64,000 nt of DNA, taken from an uncultured Lachnospiraceae bacterium (lineage in GTDB: Bacteria > Bacillota > Clostridia > Lachnospirales > Lachnospiraceae). The DNA is taken from assembly GCA_949948715.1 (NCBI GenBank), contig CATLGW010000007.1, forward strand, positions 1-64,000. Reading direction: 5' to 3'. Positions 1 to 8,437 of the stretch are shown here, in pieces. Both the position numbers and the translations under genes were made by a program. The notes beneath the pieces were generated by a model, which was not told the DNA's origin, searched no databases, and saw nothing but the letters and a program-made list of their open reading frames with translations. Numbering within the stretch: the stretch's first letter is position 1; each line of letters begins with the position of its first letter.

Positions 1-436
1 AAGGCTTAAATCCTTTTCCCTTTCCAGCCTGCCTGACAGCAGGTCTTGTTGTCGTACTCTTTTTTCCTATGAAAATTTCTTTTGATTTTTCCAATTATCT
101 ACTTGACTTTTAATAGTTGGTCTTTCCTCTTTTTCAGGACAACACTATACCATCTCTGCCGGAAAAAGCTATCCGGAATAGTTCACAAACATCCTGGCTC
201 GCTTTGTCTGATTCAGGCAATAAAAAACGGCTTCAGAGCTATGCCCTTCCACCGTCTATTCGCTGTATCTGATTATTTCAATAAAAAATTCCCTTTTTGA
301 TAGAACACTCTTTCCTGTCTGACTCACTGCGGCCTGTCACGCGGCACAAGTTCGAATTGTTTCCGGTTAACATTTCCCTGCCTACTTTTTCCTTGCATTT
401 GCCTTTTTCTGATTTTCACCAAATATTTTGGGGCAA
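1..436. other. gene-free stretch at window start
   Basis: No gene can be supported here. A 72-codon open frame on the plus strand (82-300) has no ribosome-binding site, is rich in Phe/Leu/Lys codons as AT-rich noncoding DNA would give, and resembles no family I know. The stretch is AT-richer than the genes that follow. Confidence 0.5.
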
Positions 437-469
437 CAAAAAACCCGCAAACGCTGATGTTTACGGGCT
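437..469 (-). terminator. intrinsic terminator after tRNA-Asn
   Basis: Read on the minus strand, a 10-bp stem (GCCCGTAAAC paired with GTTTGCGGGT, two imperfect pairs) closes a 6-nt loop and is followed by a run of T. It lies about 20 nt past the 3' end of the tRNA-Asn gene, which is where its transcript should end. Confidence 0.75.
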
Positions 470-488
470 TTTGTAGCTATTGCTGCCG

Positions 489-560
489 CTCCCCGAGTAG
501 GGCTCGAACCTACAACAACTCGGTTAACAGCCGAGTGCTCTACCATTGAGCTATCGAGGA
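489..560 (-). tRNA. tRNA-Asn (GTT)
   Basis: A 72-nt cloverleaf on the minus strand. The acceptor stem TCCTCGA pairs with TCGGGGA, with one T-G wobble. The anticodon stem CGGCT/AGCCG-type arm holds GTT in the loop, and the T arm contains the GGTTCGAGCC core. No CCA is encoded. It is followed by a terminator at 437-469. A partial copy of its 5' end lies upstream at 638-662. Confidence 0.95.
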
Positions 561-637
561 TTAGTGAATTTCTTATCGAAATTCTGTTAAGTTTTTCTTT
601 CCCCTGATTCGCTCCTTTCCGGTTGCATATCATACAA

Positions 638-662
638 TGCTCTACCATTGAGCTATCGAGGA
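638..662 (-). repeat. 25-bp duplicate of the tRNA-Asn 5' end
   Basis: Positions 638-662 repeat positions 536-560 exactly. The copied segment is the acceptor 5' strand and D arm of the tRNA-Asn gene, nucleotides 1-25 of the tRNA. The flanking bases differ on both sides, and no anticodon or T arm follows, so the copy cannot make a tRNA. It may be the stub of a second tRNA-Asn gene lost by recombination, or a scar of an inserted element. No integrase gene is nearby. Confidence 0.85.
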
Positions 663-847
663 ATATATTTTACGATATCTATTATATCAGATACCGAAAG
701 AAATATTCCTCCCCGCAAAACTTTTTTCCTTCACGGCCTGATTTTCCCGCTTAAAATCCATGTGCTTTATCGGCGGAAAAAATTTTATAAGATTTTAATA
801 ATTTCCCACTAGCCAAATCGCTCAACATAGTGTATACTATAGTCAAT

Positions 848-918
848 GCAGATGTAGTATATCGGTAGTACATCAGCTTCCCAAGCTGAGGAGGCGGGTT
901 CGACTCCCGTCATCTGCT
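848..918 (+). tRNA. tRNA-Gly (CCC)
   Basis: A 71-nt cloverleaf on the plus strand. The acceptor arms GCAGATG and CATCTGC pair perfectly, the anticodon stem TCAGC/GCTGA holds the loop TTCCCAA with anticodon CCC, and the T arm has the GGTTCGACTCC core. No CCA is encoded. CCC reads only GGG, so this is the minor glycine isoacceptor. A TATACT box about 10 nt upstream (833-838) could be its -10 element. Confidence 0.93.
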
Positions 919-1030
919 TTTTGAATTCCTTCGTTATTACGGCTTTTCTCGGTTGTGGAATTGAAATAGCAGTTGAAAGGTAATCAGACATATGTTTGAT
1001 TATTTTTTTATATAAAAATATCAAACATAC

Positions 1031-1059
1031 TTGACCAAAAACCGAATGCAGATTAAACT
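1031..1059 (+). promoter_or_regulatory. sigma-A promoter for the zinc-ribbon pair
   Basis: TTGACC (1031-1036), 17 bp, then TAAACT (1054-1059). This is close to consensus and lies about 35 nt upstream of the GAGGAA ribosome-binding site of the gene at 1102. It probably drives both zinc-ribbon genes. Confidence 0.65.
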
Positions 1060-1101
1060 TAATTTAAGCGCTGCTACTATTACACTAATGAGGAATGAAA
1101 C

Positions 1102-1677
1102 ATGAAATGCCCAAATTGTTACGCCGAAGCATCCGGTAAATTCTGCGAATACTGCGGCAGCGAGATGCCGCGGGAAAAAAGCGTTACCAATGTCAACAAC
1201 AGCAGCAAAACAATTATAAACAATTACTATACCGGATCGGCTTCTTCTTTAAGACAGACACAGGAAATCAACAGGCGGTTCATTCACAGACCGCCCTTCC
1301 ACAGTCAGCCCCCCGGACCGTCCGCCGAAATGAGCAGAAAAAAATTCGACAGTGTCAGAACCACCATACTTCTGCTTGTTTTCTTTTACCCTTTGGGCCT
1401 GATAGTGATGTGGACCCGAAAACATTTTTCAAAGAACACAAGAATTGTGATAACCCTTTTCTTTGTCCTGCTGACAATTGTATCCCTTGCCTCCAGGTCC
1501 ATAAACAGCGCCGGGACGGCAGAGCCCATTCCGGACTCAGATACGACGTTGGAATCCATAGTCCCTGATACCGAAACCGATACTGAGACCAATACCAATA
1601 CCAAATCCCAGGAGATGATAAAAGGTTTCGTGTACGGTTTTGGAAGTTTTATACAATTTGAGGAGAGTGAACCATAA
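1102..1677 (+). CDS. zinc-ribbon membrane protein of unknown function
   Basis: A 191-residue protein with an N-terminal zinc ribbon: two CxxC knuckles (C3/C6 and C14/C17) predicted to bind one Zn. An Asn/Ser-rich linker follows, carrying the motif TIINNYY (about residues 37-43). Two hydrophobic segments near residues 92-108 and 116-132 should span the membrane, and a Thr/Asp/Glu-rich tail ends the protein. The stop overlaps the next start by one base (TAATG), so the two genes are translationally coupled, and the next protein repeats the zinc ribbon plus the NNYY motif. The role is unknown. Proteins of this shape are common in Clostridia and are annotated only as zinc-ribbon domain-containing. 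The start is preceded by GAGGAA. Confidence 0.8.
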   Translation: MKCPNCYAEASGKFCEYCGSEMPREKSVTNVNNSSKTIINNYYTGSASSLRQTQEINRRFIHRPPFHSQPPGPSAEMSRKKFDSVRTTILLLVFFYPLGLIVMWTRKHFSKNTRIVITLFFVLLTIVSLASRSINSAGTAEPIPDSDTTLESIVPDTETDTETNTNTKSQEMIKGFVYGFGSFIQFEESEP

Positions 1678-2045
1678 TGTATTGTCAAAATTGCGGAACA
1701 AAAATAGACTCACGGTTCTGTCCCAACTGCGGATTTGATTCCCAGAGCACCGAGACAAACGTGAACGACACAAGTGAAACTGTGGTAAATAACTATTACA
1801 CGATTACCGAAAGCGACCAGAACAATCTACCGAGAAGAATGTGCCCCAAATGCCGCAGCGAAAGAATCTCTTACCAGACAGTGACGGAGCAAAAGGGCAC
1901 CTGCTGTCTTACGATTTTATTTTACATTTTTCTTGCCATGACAATTGTGGGCCTGTTTATATTAATTCCCATACTGGCAGGAAAAAAGGACAGAACAGTA
2001 ACTTATGCGGTGTGTCAGACCTGCGGCAACAGATGGAGAATATAA
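1677..2045 (+). CDS. zinc-ribbon membrane protein of unknown function
   Basis: A 122-residue relative of the upstream gene. It has an N-terminal zinc ribbon (C3/C6, C14/C17), a linker with VVNNYY, a second Cys set (CPKC, a CC pair, and CQTC near the C-terminus) that could make another zinc ribbon split by the membrane segment, and one hydrophobic span at about residues 78-98. It starts on the A of the preceding stop codon, with GAGGAGAG a few bases upstream. The shared NNYY linker suggests the two products interact or bind the same partner (inference). No function is known. Confidence 0.8.
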   Translation: MYCQNCGTKIDSRFCPNCGFDSQSTETNVNDTSETVVNNYYTITESDQNNLPRRMCPKCRSERISYQTVTEQKGTCCLTILFYIFLAMTIVGLFILIPILAGKKDRTVTYAVCQTCGNRWRI

Positions 2046-2122
2046 GGTTTTGGCCTGCGCGCCCCCGAATGCCGTTATGGAATGAGGTTTCCGCGCTGCG
2101 ATCATAGAAAGAAGGTATACAT

Positions 2123-3280
2123 ATGACAACAAACGAAAAAGCCCTGGCTCTGCATGAACAATGGAACGGCAAGCTGGAGACCGTCTCCAAATCTCCCGTA
2201 AGGAGCAGAGAGGATCTGTCTTACGCCTACACCCCCGGCGTGGCCGAGCCCTGCAAGGTCATCGCCCAGGACAGGGAACAGGCATACAAATACACCATGA
2301 AGGCCAACACAGTGGCCGTGGTTTCCGACGGAAGCGCTGTGCTGGGCCTGGGAAATATCGGTCCCTACGCAGCCATGCCCGTCATGGAGGGAAAGGCCGT
2401 GCTGTTCAAGGAATTCGGGGGTGTGAACGCCGTTCCCATCTGCCTGGACACCCAGGACACGGAGGAAATTATCAAGGCGGTAACCTATCTGGCTCCCGGT
2501 TTTGGCGGCATCAATTTGGAGGATATCAGCGCTCCCCGCTGCTTTGAGATCGAGGAACGGCTGAAGGCCGCTCTGGATATCCCTGTCTTCCACGACGATC
2601 AGCACGGCACCGCCATCGTGGTTTTGGCGGGCATTATCAACGGCCTGAAGGTGGTAAATAAGAAAAAAGAGGACTGCCGCGTAGTGGTAAACGGCGCGGG
2701 CAGCGCAGGGATAGCCATCACCAGGCTCTTACTCACCTACGGCTTCCCCCACATTATCCTGTGCGACAAGTCGGGCATCCTCTCCAAGGATACCCCGGAT
2801 TTAAACTGGATGCAGAAAAGGATGACGGAGGTCACCAACTTGGAGGGCCGGACCGGTTCCCTGGCCGACGCCCTTGCCGGTGCGGATATCTTCGTCGGCG
2901 TCTCCGCCCCGGGCATCGTGACCCCCGAAATGGTGGCCTCCATGAACCGTGACTCCATCCTCTTTGCCATGGCAAATCCCGTGCCCGAGATCATGCCGGA
3001 CCAGGCCAAGGCGGCCGGAGCCCGGGTGGTGGGGACGGGCCGCAGCGACTTCCCTAATCAGGTCAACAATGTGGTGGCCTTCCCCGGTATCTTTAAGGGG
3101 GCGCTGGAGGGCCGTGCCACCCAGATCACGGAGGAGATGAAGCTGGCCGCCGCCGAGGCCATCGCCGGCCTGGTGCCTTCGGAGGAATTAAACGAGGACA
3201 ATATCATGCCTGAGGCCTTTAACCCCCAGGTTGCCGAACTGGTGGCCCAGGCAGTGAAGGACCATATTGTCCATCCCTGA
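2123..3280 (+). CDS. NAD(P)-dependent malic enzyme
   Basis: A 385-residue malic enzyme of the short bacterial type, which oxidatively decarboxylates L-malate to pyruvate and CO2 with reduction of NAD(P). The N-terminal domain has the YTPGVAEPC motif (about residues 36-44) and the metal/substrate-binding EDIS and HDDQHGTA motifs (about 133 and 152). The C-terminal Rossmann domain has the GAGSAG nucleotide-binding loop. Length and motif order match the family, with no C-terminal phosphotransacetylase extension. AAAGAAGG precedes the ATG. The following DUF4364 gene overlaps its end by 14 nt, so both are probably one operon. Cofactor preference cannot be read with confidence. Confidence 0.95.
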   Translation: MTTNEKALALHEQWNGKLETVSKSPVRSREDLSYAYTPGVAEPCKVIAQDREQAYKYTMKANTVAVVSDGSAVLGLGNIGPYAAMPVMEGKAVLFKEFGGVNAVPICLDTQDTEEIIKAVTYLAPGFGGINLEDISAPRCFEIEERLKAALDIPVFHDDQHGTAIVVLAGIINGLKVVNKKKEDCRVVVNGAGSAGIAITRLLLTYGFPHIILCDKSGILSKDTPDLNWMQKRMTEVTNLEGRTGSLADALAGADIFVGVSAPGIVTPEMVASMNRDSILFAMANPVPEIMPDQAKAAGARVVGTGRSDFPNQVNNVVAFPGIFKGALEGRATQITEEMKLAAAEAIAGLVPSEELNEDNIMPEAFNPQVAELVAQAVKDHIVHP

Positions 3281-3815
3281 CGGAAAAGAGCGTGATAAAG
3301 TGTTACAGGACACCCTGACCCTATACAAGCTGATTGTTCTCTACATGGTAAACCGGGTGGATTTCCCTCTCACCGCCGCACAGATCAGCGATTTTGTACT
3401 TGAGAGGGAGTACACCAATTTTCTGACCCTGCAGCAGGCCATCGGCGAGCTGACAGAGGCGGGAATGCTGAAATCCAGGACGATTCGAAACCGCACTCAG
3501 TTGACCGTGACAGAGGAGGGGCGGGACACCCTTCACTATTTCAAAAACAGAATCAGCGAGGCCATCAGGCAGGATATCGATTCCTACCTGACGGCCAATG
3601 ATTTTGCCCTGCGAAGCGAAATGGCCATTCAGGGCGAATATTACAAGTCCACCTCCGGGGAATACGAGGCCCATCTGTCAGCCGTGGAACGGGACATCCG
3701 GCTGGTGGACCTGACACTGTCCGTCCCCACGGAGGAACTGGCCGCCGCCATCTGCGACAACTGGCAGAAGAAAAACATGGAAATTTACCAATATCTCACC
3801 AAAGAATTATTCTGA
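3267..3815 (+). CDS. DUF4364 family protein
   Basis: A 182-residue cytoplasmic protein matching the DUF4364 family of Clostridia: the DTLTLYKLIVLYMVNRVDFPLT opening block is split here into a helical start and a winged-helix-like middle (about residues 10-90), followed by an alpha/beta C-terminal part. It may be a small DNA-binding regulator, but no function is established. The likely start is a TTG at 3267, with AAGGA five bases upstream, inside the end of the malic enzyme gene. A GTG at 3300 is the alternative. Its 3' end overlaps the convergent rarA gene by 9 nt. Confidence 0.8.
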   Translation: MSIPDGKERDKVLQDTLTLYKLIVLYMVNRVDFPLTAAQISDFVLEREYTNFLTLQQAIGELTEAGMLKSRTIRNRTQLTVTEEGRDTLHYFKNRISEAIRQDIDSYLTANDFALRSEMAIQGEYYKSTSGEYEAHLSAVERDIRLVDLTLSVPTEELAAAICDNWQKKNMEIYQYLTKELF

Positions 3816-5141
3816 ATCCTGCGCCTCCCTGCGGAGGCGTTTCATATGCTCCGCGATCTTCACCTCGTAGCCGTTTCCGGAAGGACGATAAAATTCCCTG
3901 CCGCTTAACTCGTAAGGCAGATACTGCTGTCTGACATAATGATTGGGGTAATCGTGAGCATACTTGTACCCCGTGCCCCGGCCCAGCTTGCCCGCGCCCT
4001 TATAGTGAGCGTCCTGCAGATGAGCCGGAATGGGCAGATTCCCGGTCTTTCCCACCTCCTCCATGGCCTCCCCTATAGCGTTTACGGCGGCGTTGCTCTT
4101 GGGCGCGGCGGCCACATAGGCTGCCGCCTGGGACAGGATGATCTGGGCCTCGGGCATACCGATGCGCTCCACCGCCAGGGAGGCGCTGACGGCCACCACC
4201 AAGGCGTTAGGATCCGCGTTCCCCACATCCTCCGCCGCGCAGATCATAATGCGCCTGGCAACGAAGGCCACCTGCTCCCCTGCGTACAGCATCCGGGCCA
4301 GATAATAGACCGCCGCGTCCGGGTCGGATCCCCTCATGCTCTTGATAAAGGCGGAGATAGTGTCATAGTGGTTATCCCCGTTCTTGTCATAGCGCAGAAC
4401 CCGCCTTTGAATACACTCCTGGGCCACATCCAGAGTGATGTGAATCAGGCCGTCCTGCGCCCTCTCTGTCGTCATCACTCCCAGCTCCAGGGCGTTCAGC
4501 GCATGCCTGGCGTCCCCGCCGGAGACGTCCGCCAGAAAAGCCAGCGCATCCTCCTCAATCACGGCATGATAAGCCCCCATCCCCCGCTCCCCATCGGAAG
4601 CCGCAGTCCGCAGAAGCTCCTCTATATCCTCCCTGGAAAGAGGCTCCAGCTCAAAGATCAGGGAGCGGGAAATTAACGCCCCGTTCACCTCAAAATACGG
4701 ATTCTCTGTGGTGGCCCCGATCAGAATCACCGTGCCGTCCTCTACGAAGGGAAGCAGATAGTCCTGCTGCCCTTTGTTGAACCGGTGGATCTCGTCGATA
4801 AAGAGAATGGTGCGCTTCCCGTACATTCCCCGAAGCTCCCCCGCCTTCTCCACCACCGCCTCCATGTCCTTCTTTCCCGCCACGGTGGCGTTGATCTGGG
4901 TAAATTCCGCGCTGGTAGTTCCTGCAATCACCTTGGCAAGAGTGGTCTTCCCCGTCCCCGGAGGCCCGTAGAAGATAACGGAGCTGAGCTTATCCGCCTG
5001 GATGGCGCGGTAGAGCAGCTTGTCCTTCCCGATAATGTGCCGCTGGCCCACCACCTCATCCAGGGTGCGGGGACGCATTCTTGCCGCCAGAGGCGACTCC
5101 TTCTCCTTGTTCACATCCTTCATATACTCAAATAAATCCAT
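3807..5141 (-). CDS. rarA: replication-associated recombination protein A (RarA/MgsA)
   Basis: A 444-residue AAA+ ATPase of the RarA/MgsA/WRNIP1 family, which acts at stalled replication forks. Visible features are the Walker A GPPGTGKT (59-66), the Walker B FIDEIHRF (about 115-121), the sensor-1 block IGATTENP (about 141-148), and the C-terminal MgsA tetramerisation region ending with the typical HYVRQQYLP block. An upstream in-frame extension is possible, but the ATG at 5141 has AGAGGAAAT in front and matches the family's usual MDLFE start. It is convergent with the DUF4364 gene and overlaps it by 9 nt. Confidence 0.95.
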   Translation of the reverse strand: MDLFEYMKDVNKEKESPLAARMRPRTLDEVVGQRHIIGKDKLLYRAIQADKLSSVIFYGPPGTGKTTLAKVIAGTTSAEFTQINATVAGKKDMEAVVEKAGELRGMYGKRTILFIDEIHRFNKGQQDYLLPFVEDGTVILIGATTENPYFEVNGALISRSLIFELEPLSREDIEELLRTAASDGERGMGAYHAVIEEDALAFLADVSGGDARHALNALELGVMTTERAQDGLIHITLDVAQECIQRRVLRYDKNGDNHYDTISAFIKSMRGSDPDAAVYYLARMLYAGEQVAFVARRIMICAAEDVGNADPNALVVAVSASLAVERIGMPEAQIILSQAAAYVAAAPKSNAAVNAIGEAMEEVGKTGNLPIPAHLQDAHYKGAGKLGRGTGYKYAHDYPNHYVRQQYLPYELSGREFYRPSGNGYEVKIAEHMKRLRREAQDSE

Positions 5142-5230
5142 ATTTCCTCTCAATCCTCCCCACAGGGCAGCACACACCTTGCCTGCCCCAGTAACGGCGC
5201 CCTTTTGCTTCCGCCGTCTCCAAAAATCGG

Positions 5231-7291
5231 TTACAAAACAATCCAGTCATAGAAAAATCTCCGCAGAAGATTCAGCCGTCCCCTCCACTCCTGCAAGACT
5301 CTCAGATAAAAGCCGTACACCCACTCCCGTTTCTCCTCCCCCCAGGACTTCTCCTGACCGTAGGCCGCCTCCTCCACAATGGACATAAGCTTCTGCGCCT
5401 CCTCCCCGGAGAGGGCCGGAAACTCCTCGGAAAGCCGCTGGACAAAATCCTCCTCCGTTCCCCGGTATCCCTTAAGGCCCTTTGTCCTGTTCACAATTTT
5501 TAACAGGCGGTAAAAAATCCTACGAATCTCCATATTCTTCAGCCGCTCCAGATACATCATGCGCCTGCAGTAAAGTGCGGCGGCCAGGCCAAGGACCGAT
5601 ACCGCCCCCCAAAGCGCCCGAGGAAAAGCCTTCCCTCTGTCCTTCCGGTTCCCGTTCAGATCTCTCTCCGGTTCCTCCTCGTCCTCCCCGTCCTCATCCT
5701 TCTCTTCCTGATCCGCCTCGTCTTCCTCCTCATCCTCCAGCACATCTTCCTCTGCCCGGACTTCTCCAGAGCCCTCCGATCCTTCTCCCTCTCCCGTTCC
5801 AACTCCTTCCCCCGGGCCGTCCTCCCCCTGTACATACTGTGACAGCAGCCAGTCCGGCACAGGCAGTATCTCCGCTCCGGCAGCCGCCGGCGTCATCTCC
5901 ACCGGAGTCCAGCCCAGCTCCTCGCTGTAGATCTCCACCCAGGCATGCTTCCTGTAATCCGTCAGGGCCGCCCCGAAGCTTCCGTCCTCCTGCTCCTCAA
6001 AATCTGCCGGATACGCCACATATCCCGTCACATACCTGGCAGGAATGCCGTACATACGATACATCAGGGTGGCGGCGGAGGCATAGTGCAGACAATAGCC
6101 GCGTTTGCTCTCAAACAGGAAATACTCCACCACATCCTGATTGACAGGGGTGATGCCCGGCGTCCTGGTATAATCCGTGTCGGCCTGCAGGGTTTCCCGT
6201 ATAAACTCCGTAGCCTCCTCGGGGGAATCGCAGGGATGCGCCTCGCAGAGAGCCGCCAGCCGCGGGAGTCTCCCCTCATCCACCCCCAGATAATTCTCCT
6301 CCACATAATCCCCATATTTCCGAAGCATCAGGATAGCCGTCTGGCCATAATACCCCCTGTTGCTATTCATCCTTTCCGGATCCATCTCCGAAGCCTCATA
6401 GTAGAGATAGGCTTCCACCTCCCCCCACTCCGCCTCCCTGTAATATTCCAGGAGGGAGGAAGCATGAAAAGAGTAGTACGGCACATACCGTCTGCCCGAC
6501 CGGCCTGCCTGATGCAGATACAGCTTCCGGCTGCCCTCCCGGCGGTACGGACGGCCGTTCAGCATGGCAGCCCAATCGTCTATACTCCCATAGTTCAGGA
6601 TAAACCTCAGATTTCCCTGCAGCTCCTGAAGCCTCCTCATTTTGCCGTTGTAAAGCAACTCCTCCATTTCCCGATAAAAGTCGCTCTCGTCCGCCGGCGT
6701 CCACCGGCTGCCAATGTAATCCCGGCCCTCAAATCCCCTCAGATAGACGGCTTCTCCCGGCGCATTTTCCACCGCCAGATCAAGCTGCACGTCCCCGGAA
6801 CGGTAATTGTTGCCTCTCCCCACATTTCCGTTCTCAAACATCCCGTCTTCCGACATCCCGTTCCAAGAACGGTAAAGCCGATCCACATAGCGGTCCACCA
6901 CAAAGACTCTCTCCGACAATCCTTCCCCTCTGCCATATCCCAGCCATCCCCCCACCCCCAGAGAGAGAAGCAGCACTCCTGCCGCGATCCCTGCCGCCCT
7001 GGGCTTTCCTACCCCGTGAAGGATGACATAGGAGATAAACAAAAGGCACACCATTGGCCACTGAAGCTCCACATAGAACGCAGGGCACAGAATCACCAAT
7101 ATCCCAAGGACAAGATAGGGCAGCGCGCAGGCCCTGGTAAAGACCAGCTCCCAAACTGCAAGGCACAGCAGAAGACTCCAGAAATTCTCCCTCTCCCCCA
7201 CATATACAAAACGCAGAAACTCCCTCACCGTCCAAAAGGAACCTGCCACCCCGCAGAGGAAAGGAAGCAGACGTTCTCCGAACCTCTTCAT
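5231..7291 (-). CDS. transglutaminase-like membrane protein (TgpA-type)
   Basis: A 686-residue membrane protein. Several hydrophobic helices fill residues 1-120. An extracytoplasmic transglutaminase-like domain follows (about 340-480), with Cys400 in RGYCLHYAS and His449 in KHAWVEIY. The third catalytic position is Glu465 (GWTPVEMTP), where Asp is usual. After it comes a very acidic Glu/Asp stretch (about 495-545), one more membrane helix (about 557-576) and a cytoplasmic tail resembling DUF4129. It is the last gene of a MoxR/DUF58/transglutaminase set and overlaps the DUF58 stop by ATGA, with GGTGATTCC as ribosome-binding site. Such sets are thought to act in cell-envelope protein maturation; the substrate is unknown. 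Confidence 0.88.
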   Translation of the reverse strand: MKRFGERLLPFLCGVAGSFWTVREFLRFVYVGERENFWSLLLCLAVWELVFTRACALPYLVLGILVILCPAFYVELQWPMVCLLFISYVILHGVGKPRAAGIAAGVLLLSLGVGGWLGYGRGEGLSERVFVVDRYVDRLYRSWNGMSEDGMFENGNVGRGNNYRSGDVQLDLAVENAPGEAVYLRGFEGRDYIGSRWTPADESDFYREMEELLYNGKMRRLQELQGNLRFILNYGSIDDWAAMLNGRPYRREGSRKLYLHQAGRSGRRYVPYYSFHASSLLEYYREAEWGEVEAYLYYEASEMDPERMNSNRGYYGQTAILMLRKYGDYVEENYLGVDEGRLPRLAALCEAHPCDSPEEATEFIRETLQADTDYTRTPGITPVNQDVVEYFLFESKRGYCLHYASAATLMYRMYGIPARYVTGYVAYPADFEEQEDGSFGAALTDYRKHAWVEIYSEELGWTPVEMTPAAAGAEILPVPDWLLSQYVQGEDGPGEGVGTGEGEGSEGSGEVRAEEDVLEDEEEDEADQEEKDEDGEDEEEPERDLNGNRKDRGKAFPRALWGAVSVLGLAAALYCRRMMYLERLKNMEIRRIFYRLLKIVNRTKGLKGYRGTEEDFVQRLSEEFPALSGEEAQKLMSIVEEAAYGQEKSWGEEKREWVYGFYLRVLQEWRGRLNLLRRFFYDWIVL

Positions 7292-8397
7292 GGAATCACC
7301 ACCCTCTGCTCCGCCAGCTCCCGCTCATACCCGTCCTCCGAAAACCGTTTCAGCAGAAGCGTCTCCGCTCCCCCGTAGGACAGGCGCAAATCCGAATCAA
7401 GCTGCAGGAGTCCGTCTCCCGCCTGAGCCCCTATCTCCTCGCGATAACTTTTCTCATCCAGCTCCTCCCACGGAATCCATTCCTCCTCATACAGCTCCGC
7501 CAAAAGCTCCCTGTACTGCTCCTCCTCTGTGAACAGCCTGCGGATAAAAGCCTTCTCCCGCAGCCGAAACCAGTACAGAAACACGCCGTCATACCTGGCC
7601 AGGAGTCCCAATAACAATGCCAGCAGGATCTCATAAAAGGCGTCCCGTCTCTGGGCGTCAAGGGGTTTCCTCAGAACCAGATCCAAGAACAGCCCCACCC
7701 GGCACTCGTTGGCCCTGCTGTATTCCTTCACCCACATCTCCTCACTCCGGGCGCTGAGCTTCCAGTGAACATTTTTGATGGAATCCCCCTCCTTATACTC
7801 CCGGTACTGATGCACCTCCTGCACCTCTGTCCCCGCCAGGGGCAGAGGCGTCTGATCCGTCCCAAAGGACTCCCGAAACTCTCCCCTTGCGGATTCTACC
7901 TGAAGAACCTGTCTGGGCGGAAACACGGGAATGCGCCGGGAAGGATTTCCCTCCCTCCATTTTACCCTCCTTGTAAACAGCCGAAGATAATCCCACACCC
8001 GAAGCTGCTTAACCGTAACCGTGACATACCCGCAGTGCCCGGCGGAAACCTCAAAATCAGCCCGCTCCTGCCCTCTGCCCTCTACCTTCCCCGATATTTT
8101 GGTCCTCCCCGTCTGCCCGTCCTGCGTCCATACAAGCTGTGCCGCCCAAAACCACACCGGCAGTCTGCCCGGGTTTTCCACCTTGAGATAACAGGACATA
8201 GCCTCCTTTCGTTCCATCCCCTCTCCGGCGGGAATAATCCCGGCCCGCAGTCTGCGCCGCAGCAGGCCCACCGACACTAAACCGATGAAAAAGAACAGAA
8301 ATTCCGCCACTGCCGCCATCATTCCGGCGGGGGCGCGGTATATGCCCGCCACATAGAGCGTGGCGGCCGCTATGATAAATAAGAGCGCTCCCTTCAT
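7288..8397 (-). CDS. DUF58 domain-containing protein
   Basis: A 369-residue protein with two N-terminal hydrophobic helices (about residues 1-50), a beta-rich middle, and the DUF58 signature (GxxVQEVHQYREYKEGDSIKNVHWK-type block, around 190-215), a vWA-like fold. It is the middle gene of the MoxR-DUF58-TgpA operon, where DUF58 proteins are believed to be partners of the MoxR ATPase. The ATG at 8397 has GGGAG seven bases upstream. A TTG at 8430 with AGGAG would add 11 residues. It overlaps the next gene by 4 nt. Confidence 0.88.
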   Translation of the reverse strand: MKGALLFIIAAATLYVAGIYRAPAGMMAAVAEFLFFFIGLVSVGLLRRRLRAGIIPAGEGMERKEAMSCYLKVENPGRLPVWFWAAQLVWTQDGQTGRTKISGKVEGRGQERADFEVSAGHCGYVTVTVKQLRVWDYLRLFTRRVKWREGNPSRRIPVFPPRQVLQVESARGEFRESFGTDQTPLPLAGTEVQEVHQYREYKEGDSIKNVHWKLSARSEEMWVKEYSRANECRVGLFLDLVLRKPLDAQRRDAFYEILLALLLGLLARYDGVFLYWFRLREKAFIRRLFTEEEQYRELLAELYEEEWIPWEELDEKSYREEIGAQAGDGLLQLDSDLRLSYGGAETLLLKRFSEDGYERELAEQRVVIP

Positions 8398-8437
8398 GTC
8401 AATACTCCCGCCTTTCCTTCCCCGCCCCAACGGTCTC

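Noticed and set aside
382..648. 88-codon open frame on the minus strand
   Set aside because: It runs through the tRNA-Asn gene and its terminator; no ribosome-binding site.
5945..7378. 477-codon open frame on the plus strand
   Set aside because: It lies antisense to the transglutaminase-like gene, has no ribosome-binding site, and its His/Arg/Pro-rich product matches the shadow of a GC-rich gene.
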